A DNA stretch of 64,000 bases from positions 724,155 through 788,154 of the forward strand of contig NZ_JASBRG010000007.1 in assembly GCF_029961145.1 (NCBI RefSeq), given 5' to 3'. The notes beneath the pieces were generated by a model. The model was not told where the DNA came from, did not search any database, and saw only the letters and a program-made list of their open reading frames with translations. This document shows positions 1 through 10,328 of this stretch, piece after piece; position 1 is the stretch's first letter; each line of letters opens with the position of its first letter. Position numbers and translations under genes: made by a program. The DNA comes from Pinibacter soli (GTDB lineage: Bacteria > Bacteroidota > Bacteroidia > Chitinophagales > Chitinophagaceae).

Positions 1-743
1 ACGCGAAATGATTTTGCTATTAAACCATTGTACAACTGGCGGGAATATTGGCCCATCACCCGGTTGTAAACTTCTGGTCTTTGCGTAGCTACCTTGAATC
101 GATCAGGTATTTGCGCACTTGTCGTGACGTCATTGTACTCTACGGGCAGGCAAAGTTCTGCGCTGTCCAGGTCCTTATAGATGAGTTTCACGCAGTCTTC
201 AAAAGTTGCACGTGGCACGTTAAAGTTTGATCCCGTAGTTTGAAACTGTGGTAGGATCAGCACACCCATCAATTGTCCATCAGCAGTAAAGCCCGCGTGG
301 GCACGCAACAGGTAATACATGTAAAGGGCACGCAATCCATATGCTTCTCCTTTCATTCGAATGTTGAACAACTTTGCTGCTTCCGGATCCTGCGCCCATT
401 TTACTTTATCTACATTCTCCAAAAATAGGTTGATGTATTGAATAGATCCGTATGCTGCGTTCCAAACCGATACCGGGCTATTGGCAGAGGTCCAAGAACC
501 GGTAGCCATTTGCAGGTAGGTATTTGTTTTTTGATTGGTCACCGCATCATCTGTAGCATAATCACTGTTATCGTAATAAGCAGGAATTGATCTGTACACA
601 TTCACAAGAAAACCTTGTGCATATGCCGCATCCGTGTACATCTGATCAATTGTTTTCAGGTTCTCTTCTTCAGGCGTTAAAAATTTCTTGCAACCCATTG
701 CCGAGAGAACGAAGACACAAAGTATTAGCAGTTTTATTTTCAT
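1..743 (-). CDS. SusD-like starch-binding-type outer membrane lipoprotein, 3' end outside window
   Basis: The reading frame opens at the ATG at 743 and stays open to the window edge, so about 247 residues of the N-terminal part are visible. It starts with a lipoprotein signal ending in a SAMGC lipobox (Cys about residue 18), then KKFLTPEEEN and helical stretches containing WNAAYGSIQYINLFLENV and the AYGLRALYMYYLLRAHAG segment, the usual SusD TPR-like region. SusD proteins sit on the cell surface as lids of SusC transporters and bind glycans. It begins 22 bases after the second SusC gene, so the two form a second SusCD pair within the same transcript. The C-terminal half cannot be judged. Confidence 0.85.
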   Translation of the reverse strand, partial: MKIKLLILCVFVLSAMGCKKFLTPEEENLKTIDQMYTDAAYAQGFLVNVYRSIPAYYDNSDYATDDAVTNQKTNTYLQMATGSWTSANSPVSVWNAAYGSIQYINLFLENVDKVKWAQDPEAAKLFNIRMKGEAYGLRALYMYYLLRAHAGFTADGQLMGVLILPQFQTTGSNFNVPRATFEDCVKLIYKDLDSAELCLPVEYNDVTTSAQIPDRFKVATQRPEVYNRVMGQYSRQLYNGLIAKSFR

Positions 744-765
744 ATTTAAAGCGCTTTATAGGTCA

Positions 766-3591
766 TTAAAAAGAAGTCTTAACACCAAGGTTGTAAAAAC
801 GGAACTGTGGTGCTGTTCCAATATTTGTTTCCATCAGCTTGCGCTCTTTTGATACTACCAGCAGGTTATCTCCTTTGAAATAGATGCTAAGGCCATGAAC
901 AAAAGATTTTTTGAAAACATTTTCACCGAAATCATAAGTTAGTTGAACCCTGGAGAGGTTGAACCGATCTGTTTTGTACATCCAGAAAGTTGAATTTTGG
1001 AAATTGTTGTTATTGCTGGTTGTTGTTAATCGTGGATACGTTGCAGTGTTTTTGTTATTTTCTGTCCAGCGTCCCCAAACTACATCGGAATATTTGCTCG
1101 CACCACGAACCCAGTAGTAAGCACTGTTCTTGAACCAGATAGCTCCTGTATTTCCTGAACCCAAAACAAAGAGGGTGAAATGCTTCCACTTTGCAGTTAA
1201 GTTCAAACCAAATGAAAACGGCGCTGCAGCAAATCCATTGTGACCTAAGTTTACCTGGTCCTTACCATCTACCACGCCATCTCCATTGACATCTTTGTAT
1301 TTAATATCTCCCGGTTTAACATCGCCAAAAGTTTGCTTCGCGTGATTGGTGATGTCATTTTGATCCTGGAAGAACCCTTCGCTAACATAACCCCAGGCAG
1401 CATCGAGTGGTTTACCAGCTCTGTATTGATACGCATCCTGGTACACTTCATCTCTTTTTGCAGCTTTTGACGTGTAGTACATTCCTACCGCACCTAGTGA
1501 AAGGTCTACCTGGCCTACTTTTTTGTGAACGCCTACATTAAAATCGATTCCTGAGCGTTTATCATTATTAAAGTTTAAGTAAGGAAGAAAAGAGAAATCC
1601 CAGTTAGAGAAATAAGATGGAAAAACAGTGGAGGCGCCTTGTGTAAGGAGGCCTTCCGTTTTCTGCTGGAAGTAATTCGCATCCAATGTGATCAACCCTT
1701 TGAAAAGAGAAGTATTCAACCCTGCGCGAAATTCCTGCCTTTTAATGTAACCGAGGTTAGGATTGTCCCCCCGCTTTGAGCCAGTGGTCCAGCCGCCAGC
1801 CACACCATCGCGCCATTGGTACCATCCACCTTTGTTGTCGTAATAGCCCTGGTATAAATACCAATCTGTTGTACCGTTGGTGATATCAATATCCTGGTTG
1901 AGGGAAGAATAAGAAGCGCTGATTTTTAAATCATCAACAAAGCTTACTCCTTTAAAAAAACCTTCATCACTTAGTCTCCAACTCAGTGTCACGCTCGGTG
2001 ACAGCGCATCTCTTTTTGCTGATGGCAACTTTGTGGAATGTGCCAATGCAGTGGAGAAGTCAACATAATATTTCTTGCGAAAATCATATCCTGCGCGCAA
2101 ACCAAGATTGGTGTTTCTAATAGGATGATAACCGCTTCCTCCATTGTTATCAGGATCGCTGGAATTTTGCGTGATATAACCCCAACCCAGCAATGCTGCA
2201 CTTACAGAATGTTTTTCTTTAAAAACACGATCATAATTAAACTGCGACCTGATCGTCATCGTTTGTGAGTAAGATGTTCTGCCGATAAACTCATTAGTAG
2301 AATTACCGTCGTTGTTATATTTTTTTAGTGCGGTGATCACATCGGCACCATTTATTGTTGCCCATGTTGGTTCATATACAGCGTAAGGCACCTGGTAGGC
2401 TTCTGAATAGATCGATGTATAATCCATTCCATACACTGTCTTAAACGACAAGCCTTTCAGGATCGCACTGAGATCTGCTCCCACATTAACATTGAACATA
2501 AAAGTGCGATTCTTGGTCTTGATATAACCTGCAGCGAGCATATCAGCAAAGGCATTGGTTTGATCTGTAGATGTACCACCTAAAAGATATTTGCCGTCAA
2601 TTACGTGATTGCTTGTATTTACTATTGTTTGCAGCGATTTATTGGCCGTATCAAGCATGCTTACCGGCACCCATGGAGAGAACAAGTTAGGTCGTATGGT
2701 GGAAGATGCACCCCAGAAATCTCCCCGACCCTGGTAACTGTTGTTGACTATCGCAACCGCGTCCATAGAGGCCGTGAGCCATTTGTTCAGGTTCATATCA
2801 ACATTGGCACGTACGTTAAACCCGACATCATTGTTGTTTTTCTGCTCACCATACTTTACAATACTATTGTTGTAAAACATGCCGATGTTGGTATAATATC
2901 TTGCACGTTCATTGCCGCCTGAAATTTCAGTGGTAATATCTGATTTTGAATACGCTTTTCTTAAATATTCATCCGTAAAAAAACCGACATCCGGATACCT
3001 GTAAGGATTTGTACCCGCAGCTGTTTTTGAAATCAGATCCTGCGAATATCTTTCAGCGATGCCATCATTGCGGCTGGCTTCATTATACAAAGTCATATAG
3101 TCCGCAGCCTTCAGGTAACTGGGATAGCTTTTAGGTACATAGAGCCCTGTGTTGGCACGCACATCAATGGTGAGTGGCTTTACAGCTCCCCTTTTAGTCG
3201 TAATAAGTATTACTCCTTTTGCGGCACTGCTGCCATACAAAACAACGGCATCTGCCCCTTTTAAAACGGTAATAGATTCAATCTCCACCGGGCGGACATC
3301 TGTCGCTCTGCGAGGTATACCATCCACCAAAATAAGCCCCGCCTGTCCCCAGATATTTCCTGTATAACCACCTACAAAACTTTCCAGGTTATCAAGGCTA
3401 TAAGTAGAATAATTCTTTTTAAATAATTCGGATATATTCACGGTAGTAACAGCGCCTGTCAAATCTTTTTTCGCCACTGTTCCAAAAGCTACATTCACCA
3501 CGCTGTCCTTTTTTTCCTGTGCCATGATTGTTGAAGTATTCAGTAAGAAGAGCGCAATCAAAGCATGGCAAACCTTTATATTTTTTTTCAT
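766..3591 (-). CDS. SusC/RagA-family TonB-dependent transporter lacking N-terminal extension domains
   Basis: A 941-residue outer membrane transporter. After a signal peptide ending near AQEKKDS the protein goes almost directly into the plug domain: GTVAKKDLTGAVTTV at about 37-51, then GLILVDGIPRR, IESITVLKGADAVVLYGS and GVILITTKRG. The remainder is a beta-barrel ending in a terminal Phe (LGVKTSF), as outer membrane barrels do. Typical SusC proteins are about 1,000-1,150 residues with a carboxypeptidase-D-like domain before the plug; that domain and any STN domain are absent here, while the preceding SusC (5505-8927) has both. It lies 18 bases after the first SusD and before the second SusD. 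It probably cannot signal to FecR itself and would act only in import. The absence looks real, because the frame starts with a good signal peptide. Confidence 0.9.
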   Translation of the reverse strand: MKKNIKVCHALIALFLLNTSTIMAQEKKDSVVNVAFGTVAKKDLTGAVTTVNISELFKKNYSTYSLDNLESFVGGYTGNIWGQAGLILVDGIPRRATDVRPVEIESITVLKGADAVVLYGSSAAKGVILITTKRGAVKPLTIDVRANTGLYVPKSYPSYLKAADYMTLYNEASRNDGIAERYSQDLISKTAAGTNPYRYPDVGFFTDEYLRKAYSKSDITTEISGGNERARYYTNIGMFYNNSIVKYGEQKNNNDVGFNVRANVDMNLNKWLTASMDAVAIVNNSYQGRGDFWGASSTIRPNLFSPWVPVSMLDTANKSLQTIVNTSNHVIDGKYLLGGTSTDQTNAFADMLAAGYIKTKNRTFMFNVNVGADLSAILKGLSFKTVYGMDYTSIYSEAYQVPYAVYEPTWATINGADVITALKKYNNDGNSTNEFIGRTSYSQTMTIRSQFNYDRVFKEKHSVSAALLGWGYITQNSSDPDNNGGSGYHPIRNTNLGLRAGYDFRKKYYVDFSTALAHSTKLPSAKRDALSPSVTLSWRLSDEGFFKGVSFVDDLKISASYSSLNQDIDITNGTTDWYLYQGYYDNKGGWYQWRDGVAGGWTTGSKRGDNPNLGYIKRQEFRAGLNTSLFKGLITLDANYFQQKTEGLLTQGASTVFPSYFSNWDFSFLPYLNFNNDKRSGIDFNVGVHKKVGQVDLSLGAVGMYYTSKAAKRDEVYQDAYQYRAGKPLDAAWGYVSEGFFQDQNDITNHAKQTFGDVKPGDIKYKDVNGDGVVDGKDQVNLGHNGFAAAPFSFGLNLTAKWKHFTLFVLGSGNTGAIWFKNSAYYWVRGASKYSDVVWGRWTENNKNTATYPRLTTTSNNNNFQNSTFWMYKTDRFNLSRVQLTYDFGENVFKKSFVHGLSIYFKGDNLLVVSKERKLMETNIGTAPQFRFYNLGVKTSF

Positions 3592-3609
3592 TGTATAGTT
3601 TTTTGCTTT

Positions 3610-5493
3610 TTACCAACCCGGGTTTTGTTTGAATTCTTCATACAGGTTCACATCGCTTCGAAGAAATGGAAACCAATAGTGGCGCTGTCCGAGTTGTCTT
3701 TCAAACAACACCGTTTCCCTGAAATTTTTAACGTGTCCGTTTCGTGGGTTCAGATACAGCACATTGTTTGGAACATCCATGGCACGATCAAACTGGATGG
3801 CTTTCTTTAGCGTATAAGGGCGTTCAGTCAACAGCAACCAACGACGCAGGTCTATAAACCGATGCCCTTCAAAAGCGAGCTCTACTGCACGTTCTCTCCG
3901 CACTTCACCCATAAAATCATTTACGGTATTTAAGAATTTAGCTGACACATTTGCCACGCCCGCTCTCGTCCTCACTTTATTTACGGCGCCTACTGCGCTC
4001 AGGCTATAACCACTACCAGTGCTTTGCGGAGAACCATAACCTACGGTAGTAGCTTCCGCATACAAGAGGTATACATCTGCCAGTCGCATGAAGCTTAGAG
4101 CGAATACGTTGTTCTCTCTGTAGCCATCAAAATCATTCATCAGTTTTGAAGTAAACTTAGAGTTGAGGTATCCAGTCCATGCTGCTTTGTTACCATTTGC
4201 CGTTCTATATGTTCCATTGGTGTAAAGGCTGGCGTACTGGCGATCTTCGGAAAGGTTACCGGCTGTATTCAAAGCACATTTTTCACCATCAATAAGGATA
4301 TCGTTATAAAAGCGCGGATCCCTGTTCTTCCATGGATACTCCGGGTCATAGCCTGATTCTGCATCTTTTTTTTCAGGATCAACGATGGGAAGTCCATTGG
4401 CCATGCCATAATAATCTACATAGTTTGCGGTGGGATAAACTTTAATACCGGACCCGTTAATGGTCATCGGGCGATAATCATTTACCTGGTTAAAGCGCCA
4501 GCGGTTTCCGGACTCTGCCATGTTCTCAATGAAGATGGCTTCCTCGAGTCCCGGCATTTTACCGCTCTGGTTAAATGTGTAAAACAGTTGGGCGTAATTT
4601 GCGAAGTCAACAAGTTTGTAGCGGTTAGTAGACTCGGTAAGTGACAAAGCCTGCGCGAGTGCGTCTGATGCTTTTTTGCAATAGTCTGTATTATAAGCAG
4701 CGGTACCGGTGGACTCCCGATTCATCAACGGACTTCCGGCCCATAAAAGATTCTTTCCGAGATAGGCTAAAGACATGATCTTATTGATGCGAAAATTATT
4801 GTTGCCCTTGGTTTGTAAACCTACATCTGTCTGATCCCAATCAACAGGTAATAGCTCTGCCGCCTTTTTAAAATCCGCAGCGGCTTTATCGGCTGTCGCC
4901 TGGTAACTAAGGCGAGGCAATTTGATCACCTGGTCTGATGGCAACACCTGGTCAACATAAGGAAGGCCGCCCCAGTATTGCATAAGCATGAAGTGGAACC
5001 ATCCTCTGAAAAAATACAACTGACCTGCGATAAGACTTTTTTCCTGGTCCGTTGCATCAGTGAGTTTGTCAAGATTTGCAAGACCTATATTTGCTTTGCG
5101 TATCGCATACCATGACAATCCCCACAGCCGGCCCTTGTCACCACGCACTTGCGTAGAAGGGTTTCCGCCAGTTTTAAACCAGCTATAGCCGGCAGTGTTC
5201 CATGCCCAGTAGTCACCCTGGTCAATAGAGTAAGCAAACAAACGCGTCTCCCCAATTTCCCAAAATTCATCTTCACCAAAGTTCCAGTTGTTATGAAAAT
5301 CCTGTGAACTTACCAGTGGTATACAGTTATAAAGTTCTTCAGTAAAGCCCTGGAAGTTTCTGAAATTTTTATAGGCATCATTGGGAGCGATATCACTCAA
5401 TGGCGCTTTGTCGAGGTATTTTGTACATGACGGGAGGCTCAAAGTGCCTGCCACCATCAATGGCATTAGTATTTTTGATAAATAGCTGTTCAT
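3610..5493 (-). CDS. SusD/RagB-family nutrient-binding outer membrane lipoprotein
   Basis: A 627-residue surface lipoprotein. The signal peptide ends in a LPSC lipobox (Cys about 23), followed by TKYLDKAPLSDIAPNDAYKN, a typical SusD start. Recognisable segments include GQLYFFRGWFHFMLMQYWGG, RLADVYLLYAEATT and the C-terminal RERAVELAFEGHRFIDLRRW motif common to RagB/SusD proteins. It starts 11 bases after the STN-containing SusC stop, so the pair is co-transcribed. It should bind the oligosaccharide taken up by that SusC. At 627 residues it is longer than many SusD proteins, consistent with extra surface loops. The ligand cannot be read from sequence. Confidence 0.93.
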   Translation of the reverse strand: MNSYLSKILMPLMVAGTLSLPSCTKYLDKAPLSDIAPNDAYKNFRNFQGFTEELYNCIPLVSSQDFHNNWNFGEDEFWEIGETRLFAYSIDQGDYWAWNTAGYSWFKTGGNPSTQVRGDKGRLWGLSWYAIRKANIGLANLDKLTDATDQEKSLIAGQLYFFRGWFHFMLMQYWGGLPYVDQVLPSDQVIKLPRLSYQATADKAAADFKKAAELLPVDWDQTDVGLQTKGNNNFRINKIMSLAYLGKNLLWAGSPLMNRESTGTAAYNTDYCKKASDALAQALSLTESTNRYKLVDFANYAQLFYTFNQSGKMPGLEEAIFIENMAESGNRWRFNQVNDYRPMTINGSGIKVYPTANYVDYYGMANGLPIVDPEKKDAESGYDPEYPWKNRDPRFYNDILIDGEKCALNTAGNLSEDRQYASLYTNGTYRTANGNKAAWTGYLNSKFTSKLMNDFDGYRENNVFALSFMRLADVYLLYAEATTVGYGSPQSTGSGYSLSAVGAVNKVRTRAGVANVSAKFLNTVNDFMGEVRRERAVELAFEGHRFIDLRRWLLLTERPYTLKKAIQFDRAMDVPNNVLYLNPRNGHVKNFRETVLFERQLGQRHYWFPFLRSDVNLYEEFKQNPGW

Positions 5494-5504
5494 TCTCGTT
5501 GATT

Positions 5505-8500
5505 TTATAAGGTTATGTCAAGACCCAGGTTAAAGCGTTTAACAGTAGGATAAGCACCAAAGCTGGAGTTTCCGCTGAAATTGGATTCACGGTCATCCGG
5601 CATCTTTGTCCATAACAACAGGTTGTTGCCATTCGCATAAAACTTACAGGCTTTTATGCCGAGTCTTCTGATGCTGTTTCCGCTAAGGGTGTAACCTATT
5701 TCTGCATTTTTCAACCTTGTATAGGACCCGTCGAATAAATACCTTGTGCCGGCTGCATCAGGACCCATGAGTGTTGCCCAGCGTGGAAGCGGAATAGTAC
5801 CACCTGCTCCTTTAGTGTAATAAGTGCCTTCAACGAAAGCCACGTTGGAAGAAGAATGGAACGTAGGAAAAGTTACTTCACGGGTAACATTGTTTACGCC
5901 ATAGAACTGGACGAAAACATTAAACCCTTTCCAATCCAACCCCACTGTAGCACTATAGGTATTCTGTGGAGTTCCGGTATATTGATAAGGTGCCTGGTCG
6001 TACGTATCAATCACGCCGTCGCCATTGAAGTCGATGATGTTGTAGTCACCTACGAGTTTGTTATTGTTGTTGGTGGATCTCTGTGTACTGCCATATACAT
6101 CGTCCCAGCTCTGTACAAAACCGGCGTTTAAGTAAGCCCTGGTTTGACCGATGGCATAACCAGCATTTTTTTGATAATCCGGAAGCAACTCGGGATCATC
6201 ACGGAATATTACCTTGTTGGTGGCATGCGTCATATTAAGGTTGGCCCACAAATGCACGGTACCTATTGTATGATTCAGTTTCAGCTCTACTTCGTAGCCT
6301 TTACTCTTCACCTCGCCAAGGTTTGCTTTTGGTGCAGTGGCACCGAAGTAAGTGGGAATGGCACGTTGGCTACCATCGATCAAAATATTGGTACGGTGAT
6401 CGCTAAAAACATCTACGCTACCTTCAATCTTGCCTTTGAGGAAACCGTAGTCGATACCGAGGTTTTTCTTCTCCACAGTTTCCCAGGAAACGTTTGGATT
6501 GCCCAGGGAACTGATGCGGTAATAAGTGTATGGTGTATTGGCAGGAATGCTTCCCATCAAAGTGTTGCCGCCATATGACCACTGGTCTCTATACAACCAG
6601 CGATCACTCACATTATCATCACCAATCTTTCCCCACGATGCACGAACTTTCAGTGTGTTGGTGAAGCCAAGATTTTTCATAAACTGCTCGTTGCTGACCA
6701 TCCAGCCTGCTGAAAAAGATGGGAAGAATGCAAAGCGATAATCAGGTCCAAATTTTTCCGATCCGTTGTAAGCGCCATTCGTTTCGAAAAAATATTTTGC
6801 GGCATAGTTGTAAGTAGCCCTAAATACCCAGTCTTCACGGAAGTGAAAGAACTCACTACCTGTTGCATATTTTTCTCTCAGCAACAATCCCATTGCAGTA
6901 ATATCATGCTTGCCAAACCTGCGGTTATAATTTAACTGGAAAGAATAGTTGACCCTGCGATAAGTGGCGCCCCTGTCCACTGATCCACCCACGCTTGACC
7001 AGCGAACACCATCGGTGTAATCAAGCTGTGTGCCTGTATTGATTTGCTGCTCCAGGTATATGGTGCCTGTTTCGGGATCTACCCATTTGCGTTGTGCTGA
7101 ATTATACAGGTCATTGATGCCTCGTCCGGTTTCTTTAAATGAATTGTCAAAGGAAAAATTGGTACGAAAACTAAGGCCACGTAAAATCATATCCAGTTGC
7201 TGTTGCAAAATAAAGTCAGTAGTGATCTGCGTAGTGGTCCTTTTTTCAACACCAGACATCGCGAGATTATATACAGAGTTGGGAACGTCTGCATTGCGTG
7301 GCTGGAAAAAGCCCCAGGTGCCATCGGAATAAATGGGCTGCATCGCATCGGGAGAAGTACGGTAAGCAGATGCCCAAAAGCTTGCGTCACCGTCTGCAAC
7401 GTTGAAGGGCAATTTGCGCACGGCATTGGAGCCAAATATTTTGGTAGATAATTTAGTCGTCTTTGTCAGATTAAAATCAAGGTTGCTGCGTACGTTAGTG
7501 CGTGTATAACCATAGCCAGCCTGGTATCCCCTGTTATTCTGATAGGTTTTGAACAGGTCACCTTCACTCACAAAATCTACACCGGCAAAATAATTGACAA
7601 ACTTAGAGCCGCCGGAAACATTGGCACTCGTATTGTAAGACATTGCATGGTCCTTGAACAATTCTTTCTCCCAGTCTACATTTGGATACCTGTCAGCTTC
7701 CGCTGTGTTTGCAGGATTGCGGTACTTATTAATGATATCTTGTGGCTTATATGAGGTCCAACCATTTGCAGAAATCATCAGCTCACGTTCAATCGCACGA
7801 TCCTTGAGTTCCAGCGCATCATAGGAGTCATATTTCTGTGGCAGCTTGGAAGGAACTTTTGCGGTAACATTGGACCTGATCTGTATGCTTGTTTTTCCTT
7901 CCGTTCCTTTTTTTGTAGTGATCAAAACTACGCCGTTCGCACCTTTCACACCGTACACGGCGGTAGCAGACGCATCTTTCAATACAGAAACACTTTCAAC
8001 AGAAGAAATGTCAATCGAACTCATGGAGCGTTCAATACCATCTACGAGGATAAGTGGAGAACTATTGTTCCATGAGCTTTGTGCACGCACCACCATTTGC
8101 GGATCTTCAGCGCCAGGCATGCCGGAAGAAGCGGTAGTGATCAGGCCGGGCAGATTACCAGTCAGCGCCATGCCCAGGTTGGTGACACCGCCGGTGCGCT
8201 CAAGTACTTTGCCGGATGTTTGTACAATGGCGCCCACCACACTTTCCTTCTTCTGTCTTCCATATCCTACAATGATAATGGTATCTGTCGCCGCCTGGCT
8301 GGCAAGTGCCAGAGACACCGCGATTGCATTTTCTTTTCCAGCTATGGCTACATCTTTGGAGAAGTAACCAACATATCCGATTGCAAGCACAGATTTACTG
8401 CTTCTTACTTTCAATGAAAAACTGCCATCCTCTTTTGTTTGTGTACCGTTGTTGGTTCCTTTTTCAGTAACAGTGGCACCAACAAGCGGATCACCTTTAT

Positions 8501-8927
8501 CTGTTTTAACAGTACCTGTTGCCATCACAGCGACAGTACTCGTTGCCAATGCAGGAACAGGCTCCACAATGGCAACTTTCTTGTCAACAACAACTATTGT
8601 TTTTTTAACGATGGAATATTCCAGCGGCTGACCCTGGAAAGTAATTTTCAAAACATTCTCCAGTGTGGCGTTGGTAACCGAAATCGTTACAGGATGCGAT
8701 TTCTGAAAATGTTCTTTCGTTGCGATGAACGTAAAATCGGTTTGTTTTTTGATCTCCGTAAAAATCTTCTCTAAGCTGGCGTTTGTTTCATGCAAAGTTA
8801 TCCCCTGCGCCGATGCCTTTGAAGACAGGCCGGTGGCACATAAGAGGAGTACCAGACATTTCACCAATAAGCGCATTCTTAAAGGCTCCTTTGATACAAA
8901 GGACTTTAGGCAAACAATCAAATGCAT
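5505..8927 (-). CDS. SusC-family TonB-dependent receptor with STN signalling domain
   Basis: A 1,140-residue transporter. Order of parts: signal peptide (LLVKCLVLLLCATGLSSKAS), STN secretin/TonB N-terminal domain at about 45-115 (LEKIFTEIKKQTDFTFIAT), carboxypeptidase-D-like domain at about 138-210 (GDPLVGATVTEKGTNNG), plug with VVGYGRQKKESVVGAI, ILVDGIERSM and GVKGANGVVLITTKKG, then the barrel. An STN domain is the part that contacts a FecR-type anti-sigma protein, and such a gene pair lies just upstream at 9035-10955. This receptor therefore probably both imports the glycan and reports it to the ECF sigma factor. Translation could instead start at an internal Met at 8876, which gives a more compact signal peptide. 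Confidence 0.94.
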   Translation of the reverse strand: MHLIVCLKSFVSKEPLRMRLLVKCLVLLLCATGLSSKASAQGITLHETNASLEKIFTEIKKQTDFTFIATKEHFQKSHPVTISVTNATLENVLKITFQGQPLEYSIVKKTIVVVDKKVAIVEPVPALATSTVAVMATGTVKTDKGDPLVGATVTEKGTNNGTQTKEDGSFSLKVRSSKSVLAIGYVGYFSKDVAIAGKENAIAVSLALASQAATDTIIIVGYGRQKKESVVGAIVQTSGKVLERTGGVTNLGMALTGNLPGLITTASSGMPGAEDPQMVVRAQSSWNNSSPLILVDGIERSMSSIDISSVESVSVLKDASATAVYGVKGANGVVLITTKKGTEGKTSIQIRSNVTAKVPSKLPQKYDSYDALELKDRAIERELMISANGWTSYKPQDIINKYRNPANTAEADRYPNVDWEKELFKDHAMSYNTSANVSGGSKFVNYFAGVDFVSEGDLFKTYQNNRGYQAGYGYTRTNVRSNLDFNLTKTTKLSTKIFGSNAVRKLPFNVADGDASFWASAYRTSPDAMQPIYSDGTWGFFQPRNADVPNSVYNLAMSGVEKRTTTQITTDFILQQQLDMILRGLSFRTNFSFDNSFKETGRGINDLYNSAQRKWVDPETGTIYLEQQINTGTQLDYTDGVRWSSVGGSVDRGATYRRVNYSFQLNYNRRFGKHDITAMGLLLREKYATGSEFFHFREDWVFRATYNYAAKYFFETNGAYNGSEKFGPDYRFAFFPSFSAGWMVSNEQFMKNLGFTNTLKVRASWGKIGDDNVSDRWLYRDQWSYGGNTLMGSIPANTPYTYYRISSLGNPNVSWETVEKKNLGIDYGFLKGKIEGSVDVFSDHRTNILIDGSQRAIPTYFGATAPKANLGEVKSKGYEVELKLNHTIGTVHLWANLNMTHATNKVIFRDDPELLPDYQKNAGYAIGQTRAYLNAGFVQSWDDVYGSTQRSTNNNNKLVGDYNIIDFNGDGVIDTYDQAPYQYTGTPQNTYSATVGLDWKGFNVFVQFYGVNNVTREVTFPTFHSSSNVAFVEGTYYTKGAGGTIPLPRWATLMGPDAAGTRYLFDGSYTRLKNAEIGYTLSGNSIRRLGIKACKFYANGNNLLLWTKMPDDRESNFSGNSSFGAYPTVKRFNLGLDITL

Positions 8928-9034
8928 AGTTTTGGTTTACTTTTAGTTTAACAATAAAGAGGTTGCGTTATTCAATTGAATCCATCGTTTTATATTCAGG
9001 ATAGCTGAATGAAAAGTGGATCATGTTTGACATT

Positions 9035-10234
9035 TTATTTTGACTCAGGCAATACCACGATTTTTTTGCCTTCAATACCAAAATGAAGATTGCCTGTAAG
9101 TTCGAGTGCTTTTAAAACTTCGATCAGGCTCAGGCTTCTTGGCAACTCGCCAACGAAATGCAGATTGAAGGAGGTGTTTTGATAATCGATATCGACATCA
9201 TACCAGCGGGACAACTGTCGCATAACTGTCTTCAGATCTGCGTTGCAGAAATTGATGGCGCCGTTCTTCCACGCCATCACAGCATCTACATCTGCGGATT
9301 TATTGATTTTGATTTTTCCGTCGTTGCATAACTGGGACTGCTGTCCAGGCCTAAGCATGCTGCTATCTGTAGCCGTTCTGAATTTTACAGAACCTTGCAG
9401 CAATGTTGTATTGATAGCCGCTTCTTCGCGGTAGGCCATAATATTGAAGTTCGTTCCGAGAACTTGCACTTCTCCGTTATGAACGCCCACAGTAAATGGT
9501 TTGCTGATATTTTGCGCTACTTCAAAATAAGCTTCTCCTTCAATTTCTACATGGCGCTCTTTTCCTACAAATGCAGCCGGGAATTTTAATTTGGTAGCGG
9601 CATTCAACCACACCTTCGTGCCGTCCGGAAGTTGTAGTTGATACTGCCCGCCTCTTGGTGTTACAATGGTGTTGTATACTATTTCATCCGTAATTGAATT
9701 ACTTGTTTTATAGGACAACTTATCTCCTGACTTTACAACTTCCACACCGCCCTGTTTCGTTAAGGTCCCGTTGTTTGCATTATCAAGATCGATCGCGGAG
9801 CCATCTCCCAATATCAGTGTCGCTTTATTGCTGCCGGGTGCAACGTCATTTTTAAATCTGTTACAATAACCTGTTTGGGCTACAATTTTTGTTTGCTCTT
9901 TCTGGCGAAATCCAATTGTGTACAATATGCTGACTACAATGGCTATCATTGCGGCCGCAACTTTGTAATATTTTGTGCGTTTATAAAATGGAACAACAGG
10001 GGCCACCTCAACTGTTACCATTAGTTCATTAAGTATTCTTCCAGAAGCTTTTTCAGCAATACTTTCAGAGGATAAAGGACCTTCAGCAATGTTATCTCTC
10101 AACACTGACTGTAATAAAGTATCAGATTCTTCTTTCGATAAATAGTTCATTATCTCCGAAAGTTCCTCCGGTGTGCATTCATTGTCGAGATAACGGGTCA
10201 ACAACGCCTTATAATATTGGTCGTCTTTAATCAT
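9035..10234 (-). CDS. FecR-family anti-sigma factor
   Basis: A protein of about 400 residues anchored in the inner membrane. Start chosen at MIKDDQYYKALLTRYL (10234), because the nine codons upstream look random. The cytoplasmic N-terminal part (YLDNECTPEELSEIMNYL) resembles the FecR sigma-binding segment; a single membrane helix follows at about 80-100 (VAAAMIAIVVSILYTIGF). The periplasmic part has the FecR domain (VVTPRGGQYQLQLPDGTKVWLN, shortened here to TPRGGQYQLQLPDGTKVW; then GEAYFEVA and PFTVGVHNGEVQVLGTNFNI) and a C-terminal DUF4974-like domain (DLKTVMRQLSRWYDVDIDYQ). It holds or activates the sigma factor encoded upstream and receives the signal from the STN domain of the adjacent SusC. 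Confidence 0.93.
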   Translation of the reverse strand: MIKDDQYYKALLTRYLDNECTPEELSEIMNYLSKEESDTLLQSVLRDNIAEGPLSSESIAEKASGRILNELMVTVEVAPVVPFYKRTKYYKVAAAMIAIVVSILYTIGFRQKEQTKIVAQTGYCNRFKNDVAPGSNKATLILGDGSAIDLDNANNGTLTKQGGVEVVKSGDKLSYKTSNSITDEIVYNTIVTPRGGQYQLQLPDGTKVWLNAATKLKFPAAFVGKERHVEIEGEAYFEVAQNISKPFTVGVHNGEVQVLGTNFNIMAYREEAAINTTLLQGSVKFRTATDSSMLRPGQQSQLCNDGKIKINKSADVDAVMAWKNGAINFCNADLKTVMRQLSRWYDVDIDYQNTSFNLHFVGELPRSLSLIEVLKALELTGNLHFGIEGKKIVVLPESK

Positions 10235-10328
10235 ATAAATAGTCGCAAGCATCGCGATCACTTATAATATCCTTAAACCAAAAACAAGGGTGGGTGTGTT
10301 GAAAGTTTTTTTAACATTTATATAATGA